In this document: piece by piece, positions 26,422 through 34,111 of the stretch
Layout: each line of letters begins with the position of its first letter
How positions within the stretch are numbered: the first letter of the stretch is position 1
Source of the DNA: Mesorhizobium sp. AR10
GTDB lineage: Bacteria > Pseudomonadota > Alphaproteobacteria > Rhizobiales > Rhizobiaceae
DNA: 64,000 nt
Direction: 5' to 3'
Assembly: GCF_024746795.1 (NCBI RefSeq)
Contig: NZ_CP080524.1
Coordinates: 6,063,964 to 6,127,963 of the forward strand
The notes under the pieces: model-generated
What the model was told of the DNA's origin: nothing
Databases searched by the model: none
The model's input: the letters and a program-made list of their open reading frames with translations, nothing else
Translations under genes and position numbers: made by a program

Positions 26422-27859
26422 ATGATGCCGCCTGCAAAAAAGGAAGTCCGTCCGTCGAGCCGCGGAGGACGCGTCCGCACGCCTGCTTTCGTGAAAAATC
26501 AACGTGGCGTGAAAAACTGGAAGGAAGTCAGCGCCTGGCTGGAATGGCGCGGCATCGAGGACATCGAATGCATTACGCCCGACCAGGCGGGCGTCGCGCG
26601 CGGCAAGATGATGCCGTCGAAGAAGTTCACCTCGAACACCTCGCTGGCGCTGCCTTCGGCGGTATTCATGACGACGATTTCCGGCGGCTATCCGGAGGAC
26701 GGCAATGGCTTCCACTACCCGGAAGACGACGGCGACCTCAAGCTGATGCCGGACCTTTCGACACTGACCGTGGTGCCATGGGAAGAAGACCCGACGGCGG
26801 CGGTCATCTGCGATCTCGTCCACCAGGACGGCCGCTCGGTGGAGTTCACGCCGCGCAACGTGCTCAAGCGCGTGGTCGCGGCTTATGACAGGCGCGGGCT
26901 GAAGCCGGTTGTGGCGCCAGAGATCGAATTCTACCTCGTGCGCAAGAACCCCGATCCGGACTATCCTCTGACGCCGCCGGTCGGGCGTTCGGGACGGGCG
27001 ATCGGCGGCGGCGCCGGCTATTCGATCGCCGGCGTCAACGAATTCGACGAACTGATCGACGACATCTACCATTTCTCCGAGAGCCAGGGCCTGGAGATCG
27101 ACACGCTGATCCACGAGGAAGGTGCCGGCCAGCTCGAGATCAATCTGCGCCACGGCGATCCGGTCGAACTCGCCGACCAGGTGTTCATGTTCAAGCGCAC
27201 CATCCGCGAGGCGGCGCTGAAGCACGAGATCTACGCCACCTTCATGGCCAAGCCGATCCAGGGGCAGCCCGGTTCGGCGATGCATATCCACCAGTCGATC
27301 ATCGACAAGAAGACCGGCAAGAACGTCTTTTCAGCCGAAGACGGCTCGGAAACCGACGCCTTCTTCCATTTCATCGGTGGCATGCAGAAGCATGTGCCCA
27401 ACGCGCTGGTGATGTTCGCCCCCTACGTCAATTCCTACCGCCGGCTGACGCAGGCAGCCTCGGCGCCGGTCAACAACAAATGGGGCTACGACAACCGTAC
27501 CACGGCCTTCCGGGTGCCGCGCTCCGATCCAGCGGCGCGGCGCGTCGAAAACCGCATCCCCTCCTCTGACGCCAATCCCTACCTGGCGCTGGCCGCATCG
27601 CTCGCCTGCGGGCTGATCGGCATGACCAACAAGATCAAGGCCGAACCGCCGGTGCTGACCACCGCCAACGAGGACGAGATCGATCTGCCGCGTGGCCTGC
27701 TTGAAGCCGTCGATCTGTTCGAGGCTGACGAGGAACTCTGCGCGCTGCTGGGCAAGTCGTTTGCTGCGACCTACGCCGCGATCAAGCGCGCGGTAGTTCG
27801 AGACCTTCATGGAAGTGATCAGCCCGTGGGAGCGGGAGTATCTGCTGCTGAATGTGTAG
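26422..27859 (+). CDS. puuA: Glutamine synthetase family protein, probable gamma-glutamylputrescine synthetase; frameshift near the 3' end
   Basis: The protein has the glutamine synthetase fold: an N-terminal beta-grasp domain (IEDIECITPDQAGVARGKMM), metal and ATP ligands in VVAPEIEFYLV, HEEGAGQLEINL and GSAMHIHQS, and the adenylate loop NNKWGYDNRTTAFRVP. Nearby PuuB-like and PotFGHI genes suggest gamma-glutamylputrescine synthetase. As sequenced, the frame ends at 27867 with an atypical tail, VVRDLHGSDQPVGAGVSA. Dropping one base near 27794 restores the family C-terminus ETFMEVISPWEREYLLLNV ending at 27859. This is either a real +1 frameshift or a sequencing error. The start ATG at 26422 has only a weak ribosome site. 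Confidence 0.88.
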
Positions 27860-27879
27860 GGGAGTAGGGGAGTAGGGCG
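27856..27879 (+). repeat. Tandem 8-base repeat, left border of the four-helix-bundle cassette
   Basis: GTAGGGGA occurs twice followed by GTAGGGCG. The restored puuA stop codon lies inside the first unit, and the repeat supplies the purine-rich ribosome site for the next gene. The inverse sequence borders the other side of that gene. Confidence 0.75.
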
Positions 27880-27880
27880 A

Positions 27881-28249
27881 ATGGCTGAAAAAACGGGTTC
27901 TTACAAGGACCTGATCGTGTGGCAGCAAGCAATGGATCTTGCGGTGGCGGTTTACGGCGCGACGAAATCCTGGCCCAAGGAGGAGCTTTATGGACTGACC
28001 AGCCAAGTGCGGCGTGCCGCAAGTTCGGTGCCGTCGAACATAGCGGAAGGCTATGGCAGAGAGATCCGAGGTTCCTATCAGCAATTTCTCCGTATAGCCC
28101 AAGGATCACTGAAGGAACTGGAAACCCAGCTTCTGATCGCTGAGCGTATCGGCATCGCACCGAAAGCGACGGCGGCTTCATTACTGGCGAGTGCCGAAAG
28201 TGCGGGAAAGCTTCTTCGACTTCTAATCCGGAAACTCTCAGACGACTAG
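27881..28249 (+). CDS. Four-helix-bundle protein (23S rRNA intervening-sequence protein family)
   Basis: This 122-residue protein matches the S23/IVP family: YKDLIVWQQAMDLAVAVYGA, then the conserved LTSQVRRAASSVPSNIAEGY and SYQQFLRIAQGSLKELETQL. Members are small helical bundles found as free genes or inside 23S rRNA intervening sequences, and the related Avd protein serves diversity-generating retroelements. No reverse transcriptase is present here. The gene is wedged between puuA and puuB-like genes and bordered by inverted tandem repeats, so it looks like an inserted cassette. Its molecular role is unknown. Confidence 0.9.
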   Translation: MAEKTGSYKDLIVWQQAMDLAVAVYGATKSWPKEELYGLTSQVRRAASSVPSNIAEGYGREIRGSYQQFLRIAQGSLKELETQLLIAERIGIAPKATAASLLASAESAGKLLRLLIRKLSDD

Positions 28250-28252
28250 CGT

Positions 28253-28284
28253 ACCTACTCCCCTACTCCCCTACTCCCCTACTG
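28253..28284 (-). repeat. Tandem 8-base repeat, right border of the four-helix-bundle cassette
   Basis: CTACTCCC is repeated three times and then CTACTG follows. It is the reverse complement of the left border unit and starts three bases after the four-helix-bundle stop codon. Confidence 0.75.
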
Positions 28285-28290
28285 AGCATC

Positions 28291-29577
28291 ATGCCCTACC
28301 AATCCCCCATTTCCCCCGGCCGCTCCTGGTATGAGGACACGGCCGGCCCCCGGCCCGAATATCCGGCTCTCGATGGCGACCGGACATGCGACGTCGTCAT
28401 CGTCGGGGGTGGTTTCACCGGCCTGTCGGCGGCGGCTCACCTCGCCAAGGCAGGCGCAAATGTCGTGCTCGTCGAGGCGCACCGCCTCGGCGACGGCGCA
28501 TCGGGTCGCAATGGCGGCCAGCTAGGCACCGGCCAGCGCGCCTGGGCCGAGGAACTGGAAGCGGAATACGGCTTCTCGCGCGCCAAGGCGCTGTTCGACC
28601 TGGCCGAAGAGGCAAAGGCGCATCTCCTCGAATTCGCCGCCGTCAACAAAATAGAGATCGACTACATGCCCGGCCAGATGTCGGTGGCGCACAAGCAGCG
28701 CTATGTCGACGACTACAAGGCGCATGCCGAGATCATGGCCAACCGTTTCGGCTATCCGCACATCGCCTTCATGGACGCAAGCGAGACGGCGGAGCGGTTG
28801 GGCTCTACGCATTACTTCGGCGGCACCCGCGACACCGGCACCGGACACATCCAGCCGCTGAAGCTGGTGATCGGAACGGCAAAGGTGGCAGCACAGGCGG
28901 GTGCGCAGCTGTTCGAGCAGACGCCATCGACCGGCATCACCTCCGGCGGCGGCAAGGTCAGGGTTACGACGCCGAGAGGCACGATATCCGCCGAGAAATG
29001 CCTGATCGGCGTCAATGCCTATGGCGGCACGCTCGAGCCGGTGAGCGCCGCGCATATCATGCCGATCGGCTCCTTCATCGGCGCGACCGTGCCGCTGGGC
29101 GCGGATTCCAGGGTGCTGCCGGGCGGCGAAGCAGTCGACGATTCACGCTTCGTGGTGCGCTATTTCCGCAAATCGAAAGACGGACGGCTGCTGTTCGGCG
29201 GACGTGAGATCTATGGCGTCAACGATCCGAAGGACATCCACATCCACATCCGCCGGCAGATTTCCGAGCTCTATCCGGACCTCAGGGATGTCGAGATCAC
29301 CCATGGCTGGGGCGGTTATGTCGGCATCACGGTGCCGCGAAAACCGTTCGTGCGCGAGGTGATGCCCAATGTGATCTCGGCCGGCGGCTATTCCGGTCAC
29401 GGCGTCATGCTGTCTAATTTCTTCGGCAAACTCTATGCCGAGACCGTTGCCGGCAACCGCGATCGGCTGAAGCTGATCGAGGACCTGAACATCCCGGCCT
29501 TTCCCGGCGGCCGGCGTTTTCGCACGCCATTGCTCTTCCTGGCGCTCAACTGGTTTGCCCTGCGGGACCGGATCTAG
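28291..29577 (+). CDS. puuB: FAD-dependent oxidoreductase, probable gamma-glutamylputrescine oxidase
   Basis: This 428-residue DAO-family flavoprotein begins SWYEDTAGPRPEYPALDGDR, then the Rossmann motif VVIVGGGFTGLSAAAHLAKA and the downstream GASGRNGGQLGTGQR. The C-terminal FAD segment NVISAGGYSGHGVMLSNFFG is also typical of PuuB-like enzymes that oxidise gamma-glutamylputrescine. Paired with the puuA-like gene and the putrescine transporter, it suggests use of putrescine as a carbon or nitrogen source. The four-helix-bundle cassette separates it from puuA; it may originally have followed directly. The exact amine substrate is inferred. Confidence 0.87.
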   Translation: MPYQSPISPGRSWYEDTAGPRPEYPALDGDRTCDVVIVGGGFTGLSAAAHLAKAGANVVLVEAHRLGDGASGRNGGQLGTGQRAWAEELEAEYGFSRAKALFDLAEEAKAHLLEFAAVNKIEIDYMPGQMSVAHKQRYVDDYKAHAEIMANRFGYPHIAFMDASETAERLGSTHYFGGTRDTGTGHIQPLKLVIGTAKVAAQAGAQLFEQTPSTGITSGGGKVRVTTPRGTISAEKCLIGVNAYGGTLEPVSAAHIMPIGSFIGATVPLGADSRVLPGGEAVDDSRFVVRYFRKSKDGRLLFGGREIYGVNDPKDIHIHIRRQISELYPDLRDVEITHGWGGYVGITVPRKPFVREVMPNVISAGGYSGHGVMLSNFFGKLYAETVAGNRDRLKLIEDLNIPAFPGGRRFRTPLLFLALNWFALRDRI

Positions 29578-29578
29578 T

Positions 29579-29611
29579 GCAACGAATGATACCGCCTGAA
29601 ACATTCGTTGC
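29579..29611. terminator. Hairpin after the puuB-like gene
   Basis: GCAACGAATG (29579-29588) and CATTCGTTGC (29602-29611) pair perfectly around 13 bases immediately after the stop codon. It may be a terminator or a copy of a palindromic repeat. Confidence 0.6.
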
Positions 29612-29826
29612 TCGGGCGACACATTGCTGAATCGTAAACAAGTGTGCAGAATCCTCGCCTTAGGGCGCAGTGATGCCACAATCTCCGGCGAAGGATGCCG
29701 GTTCTGGGCGAGTCGACGGGGATTTCTGCGGGCATGCCCGCGCGAATTTTGGGACTGACGCCGATCGAATGCCGGCTTTCCGGCACTGATCGTAAGAACG
29801 TCGGCCCGCATATGGAGGTGGCAAGA

Positions 29827-30675
29827 GTGAACGAGCCCTTCAGTTTCGGTGCGCCGGAACGACGGCGCTTTGCCATGCAGTTCGGCTACGACATGCGGCC
29901 CTCTTTCTGGCAGGAAGTCCGGTCGAACTCGCATCTGGTGATCGCCGCGGTCGGCACCGCAGCGCTGCTCAGCGTGGCGGCGGTGGCGCTATGGCTGGCA
30001 TTGCCGGCCAATGACAGGCAAGCGATTGCAAGCCCCGAGCAGACCGTTCCGACCATTCCGGTGAAAACGACGAAAATTATTCCTGCCGCGACGGTTGCCG
30101 CTGTGGCGGCGCCGCAAGCCGCGCGCAAGAGCGACGCGGTTTCCCCGACGGTGGCTGCCAAAGCAGCCGAGATAGCGGCGCTGGCGCCGAACGATCCCCG
30201 CTGGACCGCACCGGACTCGAAGACCGCGTCCAGCCCCGAAGCAACGTCATCCGATCAGGCGACAGACCAGGTCACTCAGGAGACGCCGTCCGCGGCGTTC
30301 GCCGAACCGGCAGCGCAGACCGATGGCACGACACTGCTTTCCAAAGTCGCTGCTGCCAAAAACGCGGCTACGGACGACAATCCTGATGGCGCGCAAACTG
30401 CCGCCATCCCCACCCCGAAGCCGCAACTGTCGACTGCGACCGAGGGCGATGGCAGTCAGGCCCAGGCGCAGCCCCAAAAAGTGAGCGCGGTCAGCACCGG
30501 ACGCATCCTCAAGGCTGTAACCATGCGAGCCAGCCCGAAGAAGAATGCGACCGCCATGGTCACTGTGCCCGCCAAGACGTCGGTGCAGGTGATGAGCTGC
30601 AAGAAATGGTGCCAGATCGTCTACAATGGCAAACGCGGCTGGGTCTACAAGAGCTTCATCAAGACCGGCGCCTAG
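29827..30675 (+). CDS. SH3-domain protein with one membrane anchor
   Basis: This 282-residue protein has a cytoplasmic N-terminus, one transmembrane segment (AAVGTAALLSVAAVALWLAL, roughly residues 45-65) and a long Ala/Thr/Pro-rich linker. It ends in a bacterial SH3 domain of about 65 residues: RILKAVTMRASPKKNATAMV, then CKKWCQIVYNGKRGWVYKSF. Such domains often bind peptidoglycan. I chose the GTG at 29827 because GGAGG lies seven bases upstream; an ATG at 29812 lies before that ribosome site. A similar single-gene arrangement is common in rhizobia. Its partner is unknown. Confidence 0.82.
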   Translation: MNEPFSFGAPERRRFAMQFGYDMRPSFWQEVRSNSHLVIAAVGTAALLSVAAVALWLALPANDRQAIASPEQTVPTIPVKTTKIIPAATVAAVAAPQAARKSDAVSPTVAAKAAEIAALAPNDPRWTAPDSKTASSPEATSSDQATDQVTQETPSAAFAEPAAQTDGTTLLSKVAAAKNAATDDNPDGAQTAAIPTPKPQLSTATEGDGSQAQAQPQKVSAVSTGRILKAVTMRASPKKNATAMVTVPAKTSVQVMSCKKWCQIVYNGKRGWVYKSFIKTGA

Positions 30676-30689
30676 AACTGTTCTGCCAC

Positions 30690-30709
30690 ACCGGGCTCCG
30701 GAGCCCGGT
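30690..30709 (+). terminator. Terminator-like palindrome after the SH3 gene
   Basis: ACCGGGCTCC and GGAGCCCGGT form a perfect ten-base palindrome without a loop spacer, followed by CAAAAAG, 14 bases after the stop codon. Confidence 0.55.
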
Positions 30710-30756
30710 CAAAAAGACCGTTTGCGCTGGCATGCCATGCGTGGCCCGGCCGGGTC

Positions 30757-30802
30757 AGAGCAGCACGATCTTTTCCGAACCGGAGGTTAGCGATCATGCT
30801 CT
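30757..30802. repeat. Palindromic intergenic repeat, variant copy abutting a stop codon
   Basis: AGAGCAGCACGATCTTTTCC is paired at the other end with GATCATGCTCT. The ends match the family at 43643 and 60130, but the middle is GAACCGGAGGTTAG, as in part of the copy at 60048. It ends inside the stop codon of the SDR gene. Confidence 0.7.
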
Positions 30803-31562
30803 AGATGCATCGCCCGCCATCGACCTCCAACGCTACACCGGTGATGAAGGCGGCCTCGTCCGAAGCAAGCCAGAGCGCGGCGTTGGCGATATCGAGCGGG
30901 GTCGAAAGCCGGCCAAGCGGGATCGATGCGCGGAATTTCTCGCGGATCTCGGGTGTATCGGCTCCCATGAATTTCTCCAACATGCCGGTCTCGCCGGCGA
31001 CCGGACAGAGACAGTTGACGCGGATGTTCTTGGGCGCGAGCTCCACCGCCATCGACTTGGTCGCCGTGATTGCCCAGCCTTTCGAGGCGTTGTACCAGGT
31101 GAGGCCGGGCCGTGGCCGGAGCCCGGCAGTGGAAGCGGTGGTCAGGATGACGCCGCCGCCTTGCCGGTCCATGATCGGCACCACAGCGCGTGCGGCGTGG
31201 TAGATCGCCTTCATGTTGACGGCAGTGATCAGGTCGAACGTCGTCTCGTCGATGTCGAGCATGTCGCCGTTGCGATGGGTGTAGCCCGCATTGTTGACCA
31301 TGATGTCGATGCGGCCAAAGGCGCTTCTTGCGGCATAGACCATCTCGTCGAATTCGGAACGCAACGAGACGTCCGTCTGGGTCCAGATCGCCGCCTCGCC
31401 GATCTCGTTGGCCACACGTTCGGCGCCCTTGGCGTTGAGGTCGGCGACGACCACCCTGGCGCCCTCCTCGGCAAAGCGCTTGGCCATGCCCTCGCCGAAA
31501 CCTGACGCGGCGCCGGTGAGGATGGCCACCTTGTTTTCCAGACGCATGCTTTTCTCACTCAT
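30801..31562 (-). CDS. Short-chain dehydrogenase/reductase
   Basis: The 253-residue enzyme is a classical SDR: nucleotide motif ILTGAASGFGEGMAKRFAEE, NNAG in IMVNNAGYTH, catalytic Ser in TTASTAGLRP, and the YxxxK motif in TWYNASKGWAI. The C-terminus ends FITGVALEVDGGRCI. The substrate, probably a sugar or a hydroxy acid, cannot be deduced. The ATG at 31562 overlaps the stop of a 33-codon upstream frame by ATGA; a second ATG at 31547 is possible. The stop codon lies at the edge of a palindromic repeat. Confidence 0.88.
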   Translation of the reverse strand: MSEKSMRLENKVAILTGAASGFGEGMAKRFAEEGARVVVADLNAKGAERVANEIGEAAIWTQTDVSLRSEFDEMVYAARSAFGRIDIMVNNAGYTHRNGDMLDIDETTFDLITAVNMKAIYHAARAVVPIMDRQGGGVILTTASTAGLRPRPGLTWYNASKGWAITATKSMAVELAPKNIRVNCLCPVAGETGMLEKFMGADTPEIREKFRASIPLGRLSTPLDIANAALWLASDEAAFITGVALEVDGGRCI

Positions 31563-31660
31563 GACTTAAGGACAATCGTCCCGGCAGCGACATGGCCCCG
31601 AGCTCCCGCGGGCATCAAGACGCCGTATTCGGCCAAGGTCGTCGAAAGATCTCCATCCAT
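31559..31660 (-). CDS. Possible 33-residue leader peptide coupled to the SDR gene
   Basis: This short frame reads MDGDLSTTLAEYGVLMPAGA and ends TIVLKS. AAGGAG lies about ten bases before its ATG, and its TGA overlaps the SDR start as ATGA. The good ribosome site and exact overlap suggest it is translated and helps deliver ribosomes to the SDR gene. It could also be the tail of a lost gene. No family is recognised. Confidence 0.35.
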   Translation of the reverse strand: MDGDLSTTLAEYGVLMPAGARGHVAAGTIVLKS

Positions 31661-31756
31661 CCTCGATTTCTCCTTTGGCTTTCGCTCCGATCCCGCTCTA
31701 TGTTGCAGCTGCGAAGGCTTCCCGGAACCATCGCCCGCCGACAAGCCTCCGGGTTG

Positions 31757-31811
31757 TGCCAGTGTCAAGAGGCAGGTTCCGACACCAAGATGTGACACCA
31801 TGGCACTGGCA
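31757..31811. promoter_or_regulatory. Inverted repeat in the zwf promoter region
   Basis: TGCCAGTG (31757-31764) and CACTGGCA (31804-31811) are perfect inverted arms spaced by 39 bases, with GACAC words between them. They lie 63 bases before zwf, next to an AT-rich stretch, and could bind a sugar-responsive regulator. This is a positional inference. Confidence 0.3.
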
Positions 31812-31873
31812 AATTTAAATCGATTAGATTATATCAGCCGCGTCACAGCGACCGGTGCCAGAGCGGACAGACC

Positions 31874-33343
31874 ATGACCAGCCAGATCATCCCCGTCGAT
31901 CCTTTCGACTTCATCATTTTCGGCGGCACCGGCGATCTGTCGGAACGCAAGCTCCTGCCGTCGCTCTACCATCGCCAGCGCGACCATCAGTTTTCCGAAC
32001 CGACGCGGATCATCGGCACGTCGCGTTCGAAAATGACCGACGAGGAATTCCAGGCTTTCGCCAGGCAGGCGATTTCCGACCATGTCAAACCGGCCGATAT
32101 CGACACCAAGGAACTGAAGACGTTCCTTGCCCGCCTTTCCTACGTCTCCGCGGACGCGACCACAGGCGCGGGCTTCGACAAGCTGAAGAAGGCGATCGGC
32201 GACAGCGACCGCATCCGCGCCTTCTATCTGGCGGTGGCACCGGCACTGTTCGGCGATATTTCGCACAAGCTCAAAGAGCACAAGCTGATCACACCGAATT
32301 CGCGCATCGTGCTGGAGAAGCCGATCGGGCGCGACCTCGCCTCGGCGCGCGCGCTCAATGATCTGGTTGGCGACGATTTCCATGAAAGCCAGATTTTCCG
32401 CATCGATCACTATCTCGGCAAGGAAACGGTGCAGAACCTGATGGCGCTGCGCTTTGCCAATGCGCTCTACGAGCCGCTCTGGAATTCCGCCAATGTCGAC
32501 CATGTGCAGATCACCGTGGCCGAGACCGTCGGCCTGGAAGATCGCGTCACCTACTACGACAAGGCCGGCGCGCTGCGCGACATGGTGCAGAACCATATGC
32601 TGCAGCTTCTCTGCCTCGTCGCCATGGAGGCGCCGTCGTCGATGGACGCCGACGCGGTGCGCGACGAAAAGCTGAAGGTGCTGCGGGCGTTGAAGCGCAT
32701 CAACGGCAACGAAGCGCCGAAGCATACGGTGCGCGGCCAGTATCGCGCCGGCGCCTCCGCCGGCGGGCCGGTGAAAGGCTATGTCGAGGAACTCGGCAAG
32801 GACAGCAACACCGAGACCTTCGTCGCCATCAAGGCCGAGATCGGCAATTGGCGCTGGGCGGGTGTTCCGTTCTACCTGCGGACCGGCAAGCGGCTGGCGA
32901 CCCGGGTTTCGGAAATCGTCATCGAGTTCAGGCCGATCCCGCATTCGATCTTCGGCGACAGCGCCGGGCCGATCTTCGCCAATCAGCTGGTCATCCGGCT
33001 GCAGCCCGACGAGGGCGTCAAGCAGTTCATTATGATCAAGGATCCAGGACCAGGCGGCATGCGGCTGCGCCAGATCCCGCTCGACATGAGCTTCGCGCAG
33101 TCCTTCGACGGCCGCGCGCCGGATGCCTATGAACGGTTGATCATGGATGTGATCCGCGGCAACCAAACGCTGTTCATGCGCCGCGACGAAGTCGAGGCGG
33201 CATGGAAATGGATCGATCCGATCCAGCACGCCTGGGAAAGCGCGAGGCAGGAGGCGCAAGGGTATACCGCCGGCACATGGGGCCCCTCGGCCTCCATTGC
33301 GCTGATCGAACGCGACGGGCGGACATGGCACGAGAGCAATTGA
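31874..33343 (+). CDS. zwf: Glucose-6-phosphate 1-dehydrogenase
   Basis: This 489-residue enzyme oxidises glucose-6-phosphate to 6-phosphogluconolactone with NAD(P). The nucleotide motif is FGGTGDLSERKLLPSL, and the active-site signature is RIDHYLGKETVQNLMALRFA near residue 175. The length is normal. It is the first gene of a tight zwf-pgl-edd operon: pgl begins inside its last 19 bases. In rhizobia this operon feeds hexoses into the Entner-Doudoroff pathway. Confidence 0.97.
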   Translation: MTSQIIPVDPFDFIIFGGTGDLSERKLLPSLYHRQRDHQFSEPTRIIGTSRSKMTDEEFQAFARQAISDHVKPADIDTKELKTFLARLSYVSADATTGAGFDKLKKAIGDSDRIRAFYLAVAPALFGDISHKLKEHKLITPNSRIVLEKPIGRDLASARALNDLVGDDFHESQIFRIDHYLGKETVQNLMALRFANALYEPLWNSANVDHVQITVAETVGLEDRVTYYDKAGALRDMVQNHMLQLLCLVAMEAPSSMDADAVRDEKLKVLRALKRINGNEAPKHTVRGQYRAGASAGGPVKGYVEELGKDSNTETFVAIKAEIGNWRWAGVPFYLRTGKRLATRVSEIVIEFRPIPHSIFGDSAGPIFANQLVIRLQPDEGVKQFIMIKDPGPGGMRLRQIPLDMSFAQSFDGRAPDAYERLIMDVIRGNQTLFMRRDEVEAAWKWIDPIQHAWESARQEAQGYTAGTWGPSASIALIERDGRTWHESN

Positions 33344-34041
33344 ACCACGCCGCCTACAACTGGCATGCGTTTGCCGCACGCCAGGACCTGGCGGCAGCAC
33401 TTGCCGGTCACGTTGCCGGCCGCCTGACAAAGGCGATCGAGGAGCGCGACGCAGCCGTTCTGGCCGTTTCCGGCGGTACGACACCGGCGAAATTTTTCGC
33501 AGCGCTGTCGAACATCCCGATCGCCTGGAACAAGGTCACGGTGACGCTGGTCGACGAACGTTGCGTGCCGGCCACCTCGCCGCGCTCCAACGCCGGACTG
33601 GTTGCCGCCAATCTGTTGCAGGACGCGGCCGCGGCCGCGCGTTTCGTGCCGCTCTACCAGGACGCCACCAGCATCGAGGATGCGGCGGCGTCCGACAGCA
33701 GGATGTTGCGGTCGCTGCACTGGCCGCTCGATGTCGTCGTGCTTGGCATGGGAACCGATGGCCATACCGCATCGTTCTTTCCAGACGCTGACGACCTGGA
33801 GAAACTGCTCGATCCGTCCTCGACAAGGGTCGTGCTGCCGGTTCACGCGGCAAGCGCCGGTGAGCCACGCCTGACGCTATCGCTGGCGCGGCTGGTCAGT
33901 GCCGGCTTCGTCGCTCTGCACATCGAAGGCGAGGACAAGCGCACCGCATTCGAGAACGCGATGGGGCCGGGAACGCGAAAGCCCATTCGCGCCGTGTTCG
34001 ACGCAGCCGAGAGGCCCGTAGAGGTCTTCTGGGCACCCTGA
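33325..34041 (+). CDS. pgl: 6-phosphogluconolactonase
   Basis: This 238-residue protein has the sugar-phosphate isomerase-like fold of Pgl: [20 protein letters not shown], then [20 protein letters not shown], and the motif [20 protein letters not shown]. It hydrolyses 6-phosphogluconolactone. I set the start at ATG 33325, which overlaps zwf by 19 bases; a longer reading inside zwf adds residues that are not conserved. Its stop lies 70 bases before edd. Confidence 0.94.
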   Translation: MAREQLNHAAYNWHAFAARQDLAAALAGHVAGRLTKAIEERDAAVLAVSGGTTPAKFFAALSNIPIAWNKVTVTLVDERCVPATSPRSNAGLVAANLLQDAAAAARFVPLYQDATSIEDAAASDSRMLRSLHWPLDVVVLGMGTDGHTASFFPDADDLEKLLDPSSTRVVLPVHAASAGEPRLTLSLARLVSAGFVALHIEGEDKRTAFENAMGPGTRKPIRAVFDAAERPVEVFWAP

Positions 34042-34111
34042 TTTCAACTTGCTGATGGTCCCGGCTGATAGCCGGAAGGTTTCCGGGACCTCGCCTGAAA
34101 GGACCTGTAAC

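Noticed and set aside
27881..28249. Four-helix-bundle gene considered as part of a diversity-generating retroelement
   Set aside because: No reverse transcriptase and no template/variable repeat pair is visible within the window.
27856..28284. Tandem repeats considered as a CRISPR array
   Set aside because: Units are 8 bases without spacers, and they flank a coding gene in inverse orientation.
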